From Procambarus clarkii (lineage: Eukaryota > Arthropoda > Malacostraca > Decapoda > Cambaridae), in the NCBI RefSeq assembly GCF_040958095.1, contig NC_091158.1, positions 37,952,710-38,016,709 on the forward strand: a stretch of DNA of 64,000 bases, written 5' to 3'. A program made the translations under genes and the position numbers. The notes under the pieces are model-generated. The model made no database searches, was not told where the DNA came from, and saw nothing but the letters and a program-made list of their open reading frames with translations. Below, in pieces: positions 49,692 to 59,545 of the stretch (within the stretch, counting starts at the first letter, position 1; each line of letters opens with the position of its first letter).

Positions 49692-50003
49692 CTGAAAAAT
49701 ATATATATTATAATTGAAATAGTCTGGTGTATTGAAATAGACTAAGATGATCATCAATCTATTCAAGGAGAAACAGAAACAATCTCAATCAAAAATTGAA
49801 AGTTATCTACTACTTAAAGAAAAAAGAAACAAAAAGAAAAAAAAAAACACTGAAATACTCACGCCTTATTTACGCCTTAGTAAGTGTTAATATACTACAC
49901 CACAATGGTTGTAAGCTATAACTTTTAGAAGTTCACTGTAGTAATATCCAAAGAAAGGCAGGATGAGAATTGAGATACTGCTCGGATCCCACCTCCTTTT
50001 ATA
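49692..50003 (-). promoter_or_regulatory. TATA box, 5' exon and 5'UTR intron of the acidic-repeat gene
   Basis: On the coding strand TATAAAAGG occupies 50003-49995. About 24 bases downstream is GCAGTATC, resembling the arthropod initiator. A short exon then ends at 49863, followed by GTGAGTATT (from 49862). The intron of 171 bases ends with TTTTTCAG at 49692, just before the ATG at 49681. This is a complete polymerase II promoter and leader layout. The LINE-linked (AC)n tract starts only a few bases upstream of the TATA box and separates the gene from any older upstream control DNA. Confidence 0.5.
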
Positions 50004-50004
50004 C

Positions 50005-50043
<39 letters not shown>

Positions 50044-50660
50044 ACACCAACACAAAGACACACACCCACACCAACACAAAGACACACACACTCATACACA
50101 CACACTTACACACTCAAAGACACACACACACACACACACAAAGACACACGCACACACACACACAGAGACACACACACAAAGACACACACACACACAAAGA
50201 CACAAAGACACACACACATAAAGACACACACAACGACACACACACACCCACACCAACACAAAGACACACACCCACACCAACACAAAGACACACACCCACA
50301 CCAACACAAAGACACACACACACATACACACACAACGACACACACACACACACAGGTGAGTACACTTACACACTCAAAGACACACACACACACACACACA
50401 CACACATAAAGACAAAGACACACACACACACAAAGACACTCACACAAAGACACACACACACACAAAGACACAAAGACACACACACTTACACACACATAAA
50501 GACACACACAACGACACACACACACACACACACAAAGACACACACACACACACAAAGACACACACACACACACACAAAGACACACACACACAAAGACACA
50601 AAGACACACACAAAGACACACAACACACACACACACACAAAGACACACACACACACACTC
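50005..50660. repeat. (AC)n with AAAG variants and a tiny LINE 3' remnant
   Basis: About 650 bases of AC repeats with AAAG, ACCAACAC and ACAACGAC interruptions. At about 50354-50363 AGGTGAGTAC, the LINE 3' terminal motif, is embedded in the tract. A 5'-truncated LINE follows directly. Confidence 0.95.
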
Positions 50661-52969
50661 TGACATAAGAGAAATCAGTTTTGAGGACCCAGTAGGAATG
50701 AGTGACCACAGTGTATTGGTGTTTGAGTACCTGATTGAAGAAGGGTTATTGAACTCGAGAAGGGATACCGAAACCAAAAGGTTAGCATACCGAAAGGGAA
50801 ACTATGAGGAGATAAGAAAATGCCTAGCAGATATAGCATGGGAAACAGAGCTCAGGGAAAAGACGGCCCAAGATATGATGGAATACATCACACAAAAATG
50901 CAAGGATACAGCAAACAAGTTTGTTCCAGTCCAAAAGGAAAACAGTGAAATGAAGATGAGAAACCCATGGTTTAATCAGAGATGTAGGCTAGCTAAGCAG
51001 CAAAGTAAAAGGGCATGGAGAAACTATAGGAATAACAGGACACTGGAGAGCAGAGAAAGATACCAGAATGCCAGGAATGAATATGTTAGGATGAGAAGAG
51101 AGGCAGAAAGACAATACGAAAATGACATCGCAAGCAAGGCAAAGACTCAGCCTAAATTGCTGCATAGCCACATCAGGAGAAAAACAACAGTAAAGGAACA
51201 GGTTATGAAATTAAGGTTAGGGGCAGAAGGATTCACTACAAACGACAAGGAAGTGTGTGAGGAACTGAATAAGAAATTCCAGGAGGTCTTCACCTTGGAG
51301 CAAGGAGAAATCCCAGAGATAAGAGAGGGAATAGCTAACCAGGAACCACTGGAAGAGTTTGAGATTACCAGCGGGGAAGTAAGGAAGTGTTTACTAGAAT
51401 TGGATGTGACAAAGGCTATAGGTCCAGATGGAATCTCCCCTTGGATACTAAAGGAAGGAGCAGAAGAACTGTGCCTCCCACTCTCCATGGTGTATAACAA
51501 ATCACTGGCAACAGGGGAACTGCCAGAAATTTGGAAAGCAGCTAACGTAGCCCCGATATACAAGAAAGGGGATAGACAGGAGGCACTGAATTACAGACCA
51601 GTGTCCCTAACCTGCATACCATGCAAGTTGATGGAGAAGATTGTGCGAAGAAAGCTAGTGGAACATCTGGAGCGAAAGAACTTTGTAACACAGCATCAAC
51701 ATGGATTCAGGGATGGCAGGTCCTGCCTCACAGGGTTACTTGAATTCTACGACCAGGCAACAAAAATAAGGCAAGAAAGAGAAGGGTGGGCAGACTGCAT
51801 ATTTTTGGATTGTCAGAAAGCCTTTGACACAGTGCCACACAAGAGGCTAGTGAAAAAACTGGAGATGCAGGCTGGAGTGAAAGGGAAGGTACTCCGTTGG
51901 ATACAGGAATACCTAAGTAACAGGAGACAACGAGTCAGTGTGAGGGGTGAGGTCTCAGATTGGCGAGACGTTACGAGTGGAGTACCGCAGGGGTCAGTCC
52001 TTGGACCTATACTGTTTCTGATATATGTAAATGATCTTCCAGAGGGTATAGAATCGTTTCTCTCAATGTTTGCCGATGATGCAAAAATTATGAGGAGGAT
52101 TGAAACTGAGGACGATAGTAGGAGGCTACAAGATGACCTAAACAGACTGAGTGAATGGTCCAACAAATGGCTGTTGAAGTTCAACCCAAGTAAATGCAAA
52201 GTAATGAAACTAGGTGGTAGAAATAGGAGGCCAAACACAGGATACAGAATAGGAGATGAAGTACTTAATGAAACGAACAGAGAGAAAGATCTAGGAGTTG
52301 ATATCACACCAAACCTGTCTCCTGAAGCCCACATAAAAAGAATAACGTCTGCGGCATATGCGAGGCTGGCTAACATCAGAACAGCGTTCAGGAACCTGTG
52401 TAAGGAATCATTCAGAATCTTGTACACCACATATGTAAGACCAATCCTGGAGTATGCGGCCCCAGCATGGAGCCCGTACCTTGTCAAGCACAAGACGAAG
52501 CTGGAAAAAGTCCAAAGGTATGCCACTAGACTAGTCCCAGAACTAAGAGGCATGAGTTACGAGGGAAGGCTGCGGGAAATGCACCTTACGACACTGGAAG
52601 ACAGAAGAGTAAGGGGAGACATGATCACAACCTACAAAATCCTCAGAGGAATCGACCGGGTAAACAAGGATAAACTATTCAACACTGGTGGGACGCGAAC
52701 AAGGGGACACAGGTGGAAACTGAGTACTCACATGAGCCACAGAGACGTTAGAAGGAACTTTTTCAGTGTCAGAGTAGTTAACGGATGGAATGCATTAGGC
52801 AGTGATGTGGTGGAGGCTGACTCCATACACAGTTTTAAATGTAGATATGATAGAGCCCAGTAGGCTCAGGAATCTGTACACCAGTTGATTGACAGTTGAG
52901 AGGCGGGACCAAAGAGCCAAAGCTCAACCCCCGCAAGCACAAATAGGTGAGTACAAATAGGTGAGTACA
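50661..52969 (+). mobile_element. 5'-truncated jockey/CR1-like LINE
   Basis: It begins inside the endonuclease domain at the end of an (AC)n tract and runs intact to the 3'UTR with two TAGGTGAGTACAAA-type motifs, then (AC)n again. It is a different subfamily member from the copy at 28131, clearly diverged at the protein level. Confidence 0.9.
50662..52863 (+). CDS. LINE ORF2, 5'-truncated (RT intact)
   Basis: An open frame of about 733 residues without a native start. The first Met at 50698 falls in the MSDHSVL endonuclease box, so only the last part of the endonuclease remains. The RT is complete: [60 protein letters not shown] and the catalytic FADD. The C-terminal domain ends [15 protein letters not shown]. 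No stop or frameshift is seen, so the insertion is fairly young. Without the endonuclease and ORF1 it cannot retrotranspose by itself. Confidence 0.88.
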   Translation, partial: DIREISFEDPVGMSDHSVLVFEYLIEEGLLNSRRDTETKRLAYRKGNYEEIRKCLADIAWETELREKTAQDMMEYITQKCKDTANKFVPVQKENSEMKMRNPWFNQRCRLAKQQSKRAWRNYRNNRTLESRERYQNARNEYVRMRREAERQYENDIASKAKTQPKLLHSHIRRKTTVKEQVMKLRLGAEGFTTNDKEVCEELNKKFQEVFTLEQGEIPEIREGIANQEPLEEFEITSGEVRKCLLELDVTKAIGPDGISPWILKEGAEELCLPLSMVYNKSLATGELPEIWKAANVAPIYKKGDRQEALNYRPVSLTCIPCKLMEKIVRRKLVEHLERKNFVTQHQHGFRDGRSCLTGLLEFYDQATKIRQEREGWADCIFLDCQKAFDTVPHKRLVKKLEMQAGVKGKVLRWIQEYLSNRRQRVSVRGEVSDWRDVTSGVPQGSVLGPILFLIYVNDLPEGIESFLSMFADDAKIMRRIETEDDSRRLQDDLNRLSEWSNKWLLKFNPSKCKVMKLGGRNRRPNTGYRIGDEVLNETNREKDLGVDITPNLSPEAHIKRITSAAYARLANIRTAFRNLCKESFRILYTTYVRPILEYAAPAWSPYLVKHKTKLEKVQRYATRLVPELRGMSYEGRLREMHLTTLEDRRVRGDMITTYKILRGIDRVNKDKLFNTGGTRTRGHRWKLSTHMSHRDVRRNFFSVRVVNGWNALGSDVVEADSIHSFKCRYDRAQ

Positions 52970-53015
52970 CACACACACAAAGACACACAAAGACACACAC
53001 ACACACACACACAAA

Positions 53016-53057
<42 letters not shown>

Positions 53058-53104
53058 GACACACAACACACACACACAAAGACACACACACACACACACA
53101 CAAA

Positions 53105-53148
<44 letters not shown>

Positions 53149-53197
53149 GACACACAACACACACACACAAAGACACACACACACACACACACACAAA

Positions 53198-53273
<76 letters not shown>

Positions 53274-53314
53274 GACACACACAAAGACACACAACACACA
53301 CACACACACACAAA

Positions 53315-53360
<46 letters not shown>

Positions 53361-53376
53361 GACACACACACACACA

Positions 53377-53410
<34 letters not shown>
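52970..53410. repeat. (AC)n tract joining two LINEs
   Basis: AC repeats with AAAG and ACAACAC interruptions, the tail of the preceding LINE and the insertion point of the next. Confidence 0.95.
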
Positions 53411-53411
<1 letters not shown>

Positions 53412-56359
53412 CCGAGTTTCCAAGAAGAGTCTCAAGGTTTGGTACACCAATGCTGATGGGGTAGCCAATAAAGCAGAAGAGATAAAAGAAAGAGTTAGTG
53501 AGGCAGACCCAGACATAGTGGCAATAGTGGAAACTAAAATAAATGGCATGATCTCGGATGCAATCTTTCCAGAGGGGTACCAGGTGATAAGAAAAGAAAG
53601 GACACAGAGACAGGGAGGAGGAGTGGCACTACTAATAAAGCGGAAATGGAAGTTTGATGAGCTGGAAAATCCGGGTACCAATGAAAGCACGAGCTTCATA
53701 CATGGAACTCTGACAGTGGATGGGAAGAAGATTGTAATCTTGATACTCTACAATCCCCCACCAAACAGTAGAAGGCCCAGGCAGGAGTACGAGGACAGCA
53801 ACAAGACATGTATGGATGAACTGCAGAGGGCAGCAACTTTAGCGCATAGAATGAGAGCGAAGCTGCTGGTCATGGGGGACCTAAATCACGGAGAGATAGA
53901 TTGGGAAACGAGGAATCCCCATGGCGGGGAGGAGACCTGGGGAGCGAAGCTGGTAGACGTTATTGACAGGAATTTCCTAACACAGCATGTGAAAGAAGAT
54001 ACTAGGGAAAGAGGAGGGGATACGCCCAGCCTATTAGATCTCATTATCACTCAGAATGTAGAAGACATCGAGCAGTTGGAACATGAAATACCACTAGGAG
54101 CTAGTGACCATTGTGTCCTAGTCTTTGACTACATGATGGAGCTTAAAATTGTGACCAAAGGACAAGAGGTCCGGGAAAGGAGACTTGATTACAGAAAAGG
54201 GGACTACAGAAGGATAAGGGACTACCTGGGAGAAGTGCAGTGGGAGGAAGAACTTAGAGGAAAAACAGTGCAAGGTATGATGAACCAAGTCATATTGAAA
54301 TGCAAGGAGGCTGAAGATAGATTTATTCCAACAATAAAGGAAAAAAGCAGGAGGGAATATAATAACCCATGGTTTAATAGACAGTGTCAGGAAGCAAAGG
54401 TGAGAAGCAGGAGGGAGTGGAGGAAGTACAGAAGACAAAGGACAGAGGACAACAGGATTAGATGTAACAGAGCTAGGAATGATTACATCAACATAAGACG
54501 AGTGTCGGAAAGAAATTATGAGAACGATATTGCAGTCAAAGCGAAAAAGCAACCAAAATTACTACATAGCCATATAAGAAGGAAGATGTCGGTAAATGAC
54601 CAAGTGACAAGACTGAGGAAAACAGAAGGGGCATATACAGAAAGCGACAAGGAAATCTGCGAGGTACTGAATGCAAAATTCCATGGAGTGTTCACAACCG
54701 AGCCTGAGCAGCTCCCATTGTTAGAAGAGATTACCCAAGATGAAAGACTATCAGATATAGAGGTGACAGCAGAGGATGTAATGAAACAGTTGACAACACT
54801 GGATGCAAATAAAGCTGTTGGACCAGACAAAGTATCACCGTGGATACTTAAAGAGGCAGCGCAGGCTCTCAGCGTGCCTCTGGCAATGATCTTTAATGAG
54901 TCACTTATGTCGGGAGAATTGCCCAGTTGCTGGAAGGAGGCAAATGTCGTACCGATTTTCAAAAAGGGTGATAGGGAGGAGGCACTTAACTACAGACCCG
55001 TATCACTGACAAGCATCCCCTGCAAAATACTTGAAAGAATAATTAGGCTAAGACTTGTTGAGCACCTGGAGAGCATTGGGTTTGTAAACAAGCACCAACA
55101 TGGGTTCTGGACAGGGAAATCATGCCTAACAAACCTTTTAGAATTCTATGATAAAGTAACAAGGATAAGGCAGGACAGAGAAGGCTGGGCAGACTGCATA
55201 TTTCTTGACTGCCAAAAGGCCTTTGATACGGTACCGCACATGAGACTGCTATACAAACTTGAGAGGCAGGCAGGAGTAAGCGGAAAGGCCCTAGTATGGG
55301 TGAAGAACTACCTAACAGGAAGGAGCCAGAGGGTAATGGTAAGGGGCGAAAAGTCGGACTGGCGAACAGTAACAAGTGGAGTACCTCAAGGATCGGTGCT
55401 GGGACCAATCCTCTTTCTAATTTACGTAAATGATATGTTTACAGGAGTGGAATCATACATGTCAATGTTTGCAGATGACGCAAAATTAATGAGAAGAGTT
55501 GTGACAGACGAGGATTGTAGGATCCTTCAAGAGGACTTAAACAGGCTGCAGAGATGGTCAGGGAAATGGCTACTGGAGTTTAACACCAGTAAATGTAAAG
55601 TTATGGAAATGGGATCAGGTGACAGGAGACGAAAGGGACAGTACACAATGAAGGGGAACAGCCTACCTGTAACGATTCGAGAAAGAGACCTGGGAGTGGA
55701 TGTGACACCTAATCTAACTCCTGAGGCACATATAAATAGGATAACGACAGCAGCGTACTCTACACTGGCGAAAATTAGAACTTCATTCAGAAACCTAAAT
55801 GAGGAAGCTTTTAGGGCGCTTTACACTGCCTACGTGAGACCCGTCTTAGAGTATGCCGCACCATCATGGAGCCCCCACCTGAAGAAACACATAAAGAAAC
55901 TGGAGAAGGTTCAGAGGTTTGCGACGAGGCTTGTCCCAGAGCTACGAGGGATGGGATACGAAGAGCGACTGAAGGAACTGAACCTTACGACACTAGAGAA
56001 AAGAAGGGAGAGAGGAGATATGATAGGGACATATAAAATACTCAGGGGAATTGACAAAGTGGAAATAGATGAAATGTTCACACGTAATAATAACAGAACG
56101 AGGGGACATGGGTGGAAACTGGAAACTCAGATGAGTCACAGAGATGTTAGGAAGTTTTCTTTTAGCGTGAGAGTAGTAGAAAAATGGAATGCACTTGGGG
56201 AACAGGTTGTGGAAGCAAATACTATTCATACTTTTAAAACTAGGTATGATAGGGAAATGGGACAGGAGTCATTGCTGTAAACAACCGATAGCTAGAAAGG
56301 CGGGATCCAAGAGTCAATGCTCGATCCTGCAAGCACATATAGGTGAGTACATATAGGTG

Positions 56360-56365
<6 letters not shown>
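53411..56365 (+). mobile_element. Nearly complete ORF2 LINE, second subfamily
   Basis: It begins at the first conserved residues of the endonuclease domain directly after (AC)n and ends in two copies of a TAGGTGAGTACATA-type motif and another (AC)n tract. Its protein differs strongly from the other LINEs here, so it is a separate subfamily with the same junction behaviour. Confidence 0.88.
53422..56280 (+). CDS. LINE ORF2: endonuclease and reverse transcriptase, start missing
   Basis: About 952 residues, open from 53422 (KKSLKVWYTNADGVANKAEE); the first Met is at 53518. The endonuclease has VETKINGM, GDLNHGEIDW and ASDHCVL, so its catalytic boxes are present. RT boxes are [61 protein letters not shown] and FADD. 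The C-terminal domain ends FSFSVRVVEKWNALGEQ. No internal stop. It lacks only the extreme N-terminus of ORF2 and the whole of ORF1. Protein divergence from the other copies shows that at least two LINE lineages use the same (AC)n-linked sites. Confidence 0.88.
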   Translation, partial: KKSLKVWYTNADGVANKAEEIKERVSEADPDIVAIVETKINGMISDAIFPEGYQVIRKERTQRQGGGVALLIKRKWKFDELENPGTNESTSFIHGTLTVDGKKIVILILYNPPPNSRRPRQEYEDSNKTCMDELQRAATLAHRMRAKLLVMGDLNHGEIDWETRNPHGGEETWGAKLVDVIDRNFLTQHVKEDTRERGGDTPSLLDLIITQNVEDIEQLEHEIPLGASDHCVLVFDYMMELKIVTKGQEVRERRLDYRKGDYRRIRDYLGEVQWEEELRGKTVQGMMNQVILKCKEAEDRFIPTIKEKSRREYNNPWFNRQCQEAKVRSRREWRKYRRQRTEDNRIRCNRARNDYINIRRVSERNYENDIAVKAKKQPKLLHSHIRRKMSVNDQVTRLRKTEGAYTESDKEICEVLNAKFHGVFTTEPEQLPLLEEITQDERLSDIEVTAEDVMKQLTTLDANKAVGPDKVSPWILKEAAQALSVPLAMIFNESLMSGELPSCWKEANVVPIFKKGDREEALNYRPVSLTSIPCKILERIIRLRLVEHLESIGFVNKHQHGFWTGKSCLTNLLEFYDKVTRIRQDREGWADCIFLDCQKAFDTVPHMRLLYKLERQAGVSGKALVWVKNYLTGRSQRVMVRGEKSDWRTVTSGVPQGSVLGPILFLIYVNDMFTGVESYMSMFADDAKLMRRVVTDEDCRILQEDLNRLQRWSGKWLLEFNTSKCKVMEMGSGDRRRKGQYTMKGNSLPVTIRERDLGVDVTPNLTPEAHINRITTAAYSTLAKIRTSFRNLNEEAFRALYTAYVRPVLEYAAPSWSPHLKKHIKKLEKVQRFATRLVPELRGMGYEERLKELNLTTLEKRRERGDMIGTYKILRGIDKVEIDEMFTRNNNRTRGHGWKLETQMSHRDVRKFSFSVRVVEKWNALGEQVVEANTIHTFKTRYDREMGQESLL

Positions 56366-56422
<57 letters not shown>

Positions 56423-56633
56423 TCTGACACACAAAACGTATTCTCACACAGGAATCACACACACACACACACACACACAACGACACACACACACAAAGAC
56501 ACACAACTTGTGACACAAAGACACAAAGACAGACAACACAAAGACACACACCCCCGCAAACACAACTAGGTGAGTACAACTAGGTGAGTACACACACACA
56601 CACACACATACAAAACGCATTCTCACACAGGAA

Positions 56634-56681
<48 letters not shown>

Positions 56682-56842
56682 TCTGACACACAAAACGTAT
56701 TCTCACACAGGAATCACACACACACAACGACACACACACACAAAGACACACAACACACACACACACATACAAAGACACACACACACACAAAGACACACAC
56801 ACACACGCACACACACATACAAAACGCATTCTCACACAGGAA

Positions 56843-56904
<62 letters not shown>

Positions 56905-57006
56905 TCTGACACACAAAACGTATTCTCACACAGGAATTACACACACACACACACACACACAACGACACACACACACAAAGACACACAACACACACACACA
57001 CACAAA

Positions 57007-57065
<59 letters not shown>

Positions 57066-57306
57066 TCTGACACACAAAACGCATTCTCACACAGGAATCA
57101 CACACACATTCTCACAAACACACACCAAAACACATATACACACACACACACACTCATTCTTACACACACACACACACATACACACACACACAAAGACACA
57201 CACACACACACACACACAAAGACACACACACACTCACACACAAAGACACACACACACACACACACATTCTGACACACACACACACACACACACACAGACA
57301 CACACA

Positions 57307-57347
<41 letters not shown>
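56366..57347. repeat. (AC)n array with higher-order ATTCTGACACAC units
   Basis: Nearly 1 kb of AC repeats. A composite unit, TTCTGACACACAAAACG then TATTCTCACACAGGAATCAC followed by AC repeats, recurs about five times (near 56421, 56600, 56683, 56901 and 57063). At 56552-56592 a lone LINE 3' terminus is embedded, with the GCAAACACAACTAGGTGAGTAC motif twice. Threonine/histidine frames are artefacts. Confidence 0.95.
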
Positions 57348-57349
<2 letters not shown>

Positions 57350-57909
57350 CTCCTCCCCTCAGTCACTCTTTGACATCCGGCACCCACAAGCATATATACA
57401 CACTTGGTTATTTAAATCTAGATAAGGCAACACTATTTTAAATCATATAGACATCTAATGTATAAAAAAATACATTTGAAATTAACTAGAAAGTTGGAAG
57501 TTTATGAAGAATGGTATATAAACCAGCAAAAGACTAAACATGAATACACCCAACAGGAATAATTTTTTGTGACATATTAACATGGAATCATGTGACGAAG
57601 GGAATTACTTTCGTATTTTTAGTGATATTGATGACCAATGATAATATTGTTTAAGAACCCGAAATCCCCATCTCTTAACTGACATCATTCAAACCGGGAA
57701 AAAAGGATGAAATTGTAACGTTTATCAATCAAGATGAAGGTTTATTACCAAAAGCAGCAGCAACACCACCACCACCACCACCACCCCTACTTAAAAACAT
57801 TGGTTCAGCATCTTAGTATAATGTTTCTTTCTATAATAAAAATCCAGCCCCTCTTTTTTATATATATATATAAAATGTATAAAAAAAAATCCCCAAATCA
57901 ATCCTTAAA
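57348..57909. other. Intergenic AT-rich DNA with a promoter-like patch
   Basis: No gene recognised. A (CAC)n microsatellite lies at about 57760-57786. TTTTTTATATATATATATAAAATG at 57854-57878 places a TATA-like element about 35 bases upstream of the ATG at 57910. Confidence 0.4.
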
Positions 57910-58545
57910 ATGGATTCTGACCTATCACACCTACCATCATCATCACTACCACAATCACCACCGACACCGACTCCGCCACAATCACCACTGCAACCGACAC
58001 CGCAACAATCACCACCGCAACAATCACCACTGCAACCGACACCGCAACAATCACCACTGCAACCGACACCGCAACAATCACCACTGCCACCATTCAAAGA
58101 AGATAATACTGAAAATTTAATGATTGTGGAGGATCAAACAAACATATTTATTAATAATCAAAATGATGAAGAAGAAAAACGAAAATATGTTCAATTTATA
58201 CAAGAAAAAGTTTCAAATTATAAAAACAACTTTCATAATTCCAATTCACCTTTCAAATTAGCTTTTATGATCATTAATAATATGGTTATCCCGTATTATA
58301 ATTCTTCAAAATGTCCAAATAAAATTTCAGATGCAATTTACAAACAACTTATTTTAATGCCGAATGAGCAAATTTTTCATGATGCATTGATTAATTATTA
58401 TAAAGAAAATCCTATTCATCTATCACCAAATTGGAAAATTGACACCACAAATTTAAATAATTTACAGTTGTATTATTTGTATCACATGTTAATACAATCT
58501 AATTATGATATTGAATATAGCAATTCACATTTATTCTCCATATAA
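57910..58545 (+). CDS. Pro/Gln-repeat protein, unrecognised
   Basis: A 211-residue protein from the ATG at 57910. Residues about 15-60 are a coding minisatellite of nine-residue units (PTPQQSPLQ), 27 bases each, repeated about three to four times with variants. The rest is AT-rich, Asn/Lys/Ile-rich and non-repetitive, with [19 protein letters not shown] and [19 protein letters not shown]. No signal peptide, membrane helix or catalytic motif is apparent. It is the first gene of the AT-rich block on the plus strand, past the LINE train. Codon and base use match the block at 33-50 kb. Function unknown. Confidence 0.55.
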   Translation: MDSDLSHLPSSSLPQSPPTPTPPQSPLQPTPQQSPPQQSPLQPTPQQSPLQPTPQQSPLPPFKEDNTENLMIVEDQTNIFINNQNDEEEKRKYVQFIQEKVSNYKNNFHNSNSPFKLAFMIINNMVIPYYNSSKCPNKISDAIYKQLILMPNEQIFHDALINYYKENPIHLSPNWKIDTTNLNNLQLYYLYHMLIQSNYDIEYSNSHLFSI

Positions 58546-59039
58546 TTAAATTGACAAATAAGTATTTTAATAATAAGTAGTATAGAAATGATATATATAT
58601 ATTTTTTTTAATACCTTTATTCTTATTGTAAATATTATTTAAAAAAAAGCATCACTACAGAGAGTATATCAATTCGAGTTGGATATATGTGGTACCTAGT
58701 AGCCAGAACGGACTTCTCAGCCTACTATGTAAGGCCTGATTTGCCTAATAAGCCAAGTTTTCACGAATTTATATGTTTTCTCTAATTTTTTTCTTATGAA
58801 ATGATAAAGCTACCCATTTCATTATGTATGAGGTAAAAAAAAATTTATTAGAGTTAAAATTAACGTAGATATATGACCGAACCTAACCAACCCTACATAA
58901 CCTAACCTAACCTAGGTTAGGTTAGGTTAATATAATATATGTTAAGTAACGGCCTATTGAATGAATCTCAATCATCAACGCCCCACTGTATGATATATAA
59001 CTCACGCCGTTTACCCGCGCTTCTTTGAATTTCTTCACT

Positions 59040-59072
<33 letters not shown>

Positions 59073-59106
59073 ACATCAACATCTATCTCTGACCATCGCA
59101 TTGCTT

Positions 59107-59137
<31 letters not shown>

Positions 59138-59244
59138 CTAGTCCATGCCACTTTTGAGTTGATTACTATATATGATGGTCAATGTTGGAAACTAGTTCAA
59201 CAAACAATTTAGTTATCATCGAACCTATATCCAATATTTGCATT
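58546..59244. other. Intergenic DNA around the telomere palindrome
   Basis: AT-rich with no convincing gene apart from the palindrome. 58990-59100 is of more balanced composition. Confidence 0.4.
58898..58929. repeat. Telomere-repeat palindrome (TTAGG type)
   Basis: A perfect 32-base palindrome of three AACCT units meeting three AGGTT units head to head at 58913/58914. TTAGG is the ancestral arthropod telomere repeat. Degenerate AACCTAACCAACCC precedes it from 58880. This could be a small interstitial telomere trace or a fused end of an inserted element. Confidence 0.8.
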
Positions 59245-59458
59245 ATGAATTTCAATTGTGATGATGCTGGGTACCCATCCATTTTCAGTAGAACCCATCC
59301 AGAACCATTTTGTGTTTATGAGGTATGTTTTTCATATCTTTTTTTTTTTTTTTTACACTAGTACTAGTTTCATTTAGTCTTTTTCATTCCCAACCAACTT
59401 TCAGTTCAGTCAAACTTCTCGTATCCTAAAACAAAAACAAAAACAAAAACAAAAATAA
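59245..59458 (+). CDS. Candidate tiny two-exon gene
   Basis: An ATG at 59245 opens 26 codons (MNFNCDDAGYPSIF) ending exactly at GAG|GTATGT (59322/59323), a good 5' splice site. A polypyrimidine-rich interval ends in CCAACTTTCAG at 59404. The next exon would read FSQTSRILKQ, then a Lys/Gln repeat, and stop near 59458. The product would be about 43 residues. No family match. The signals are the only support, so this may be chance or the start of a longer gene spliced elsewhere. Confidence 0.22.
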
Positions 59459-59545
59459 ATTAATAATGAACCTTGATATTTAGCACGTGCATTTTAACTA
59501 ACATAAATAAATTTGAAGAAATAATGTACTATTACCTCATCACCT

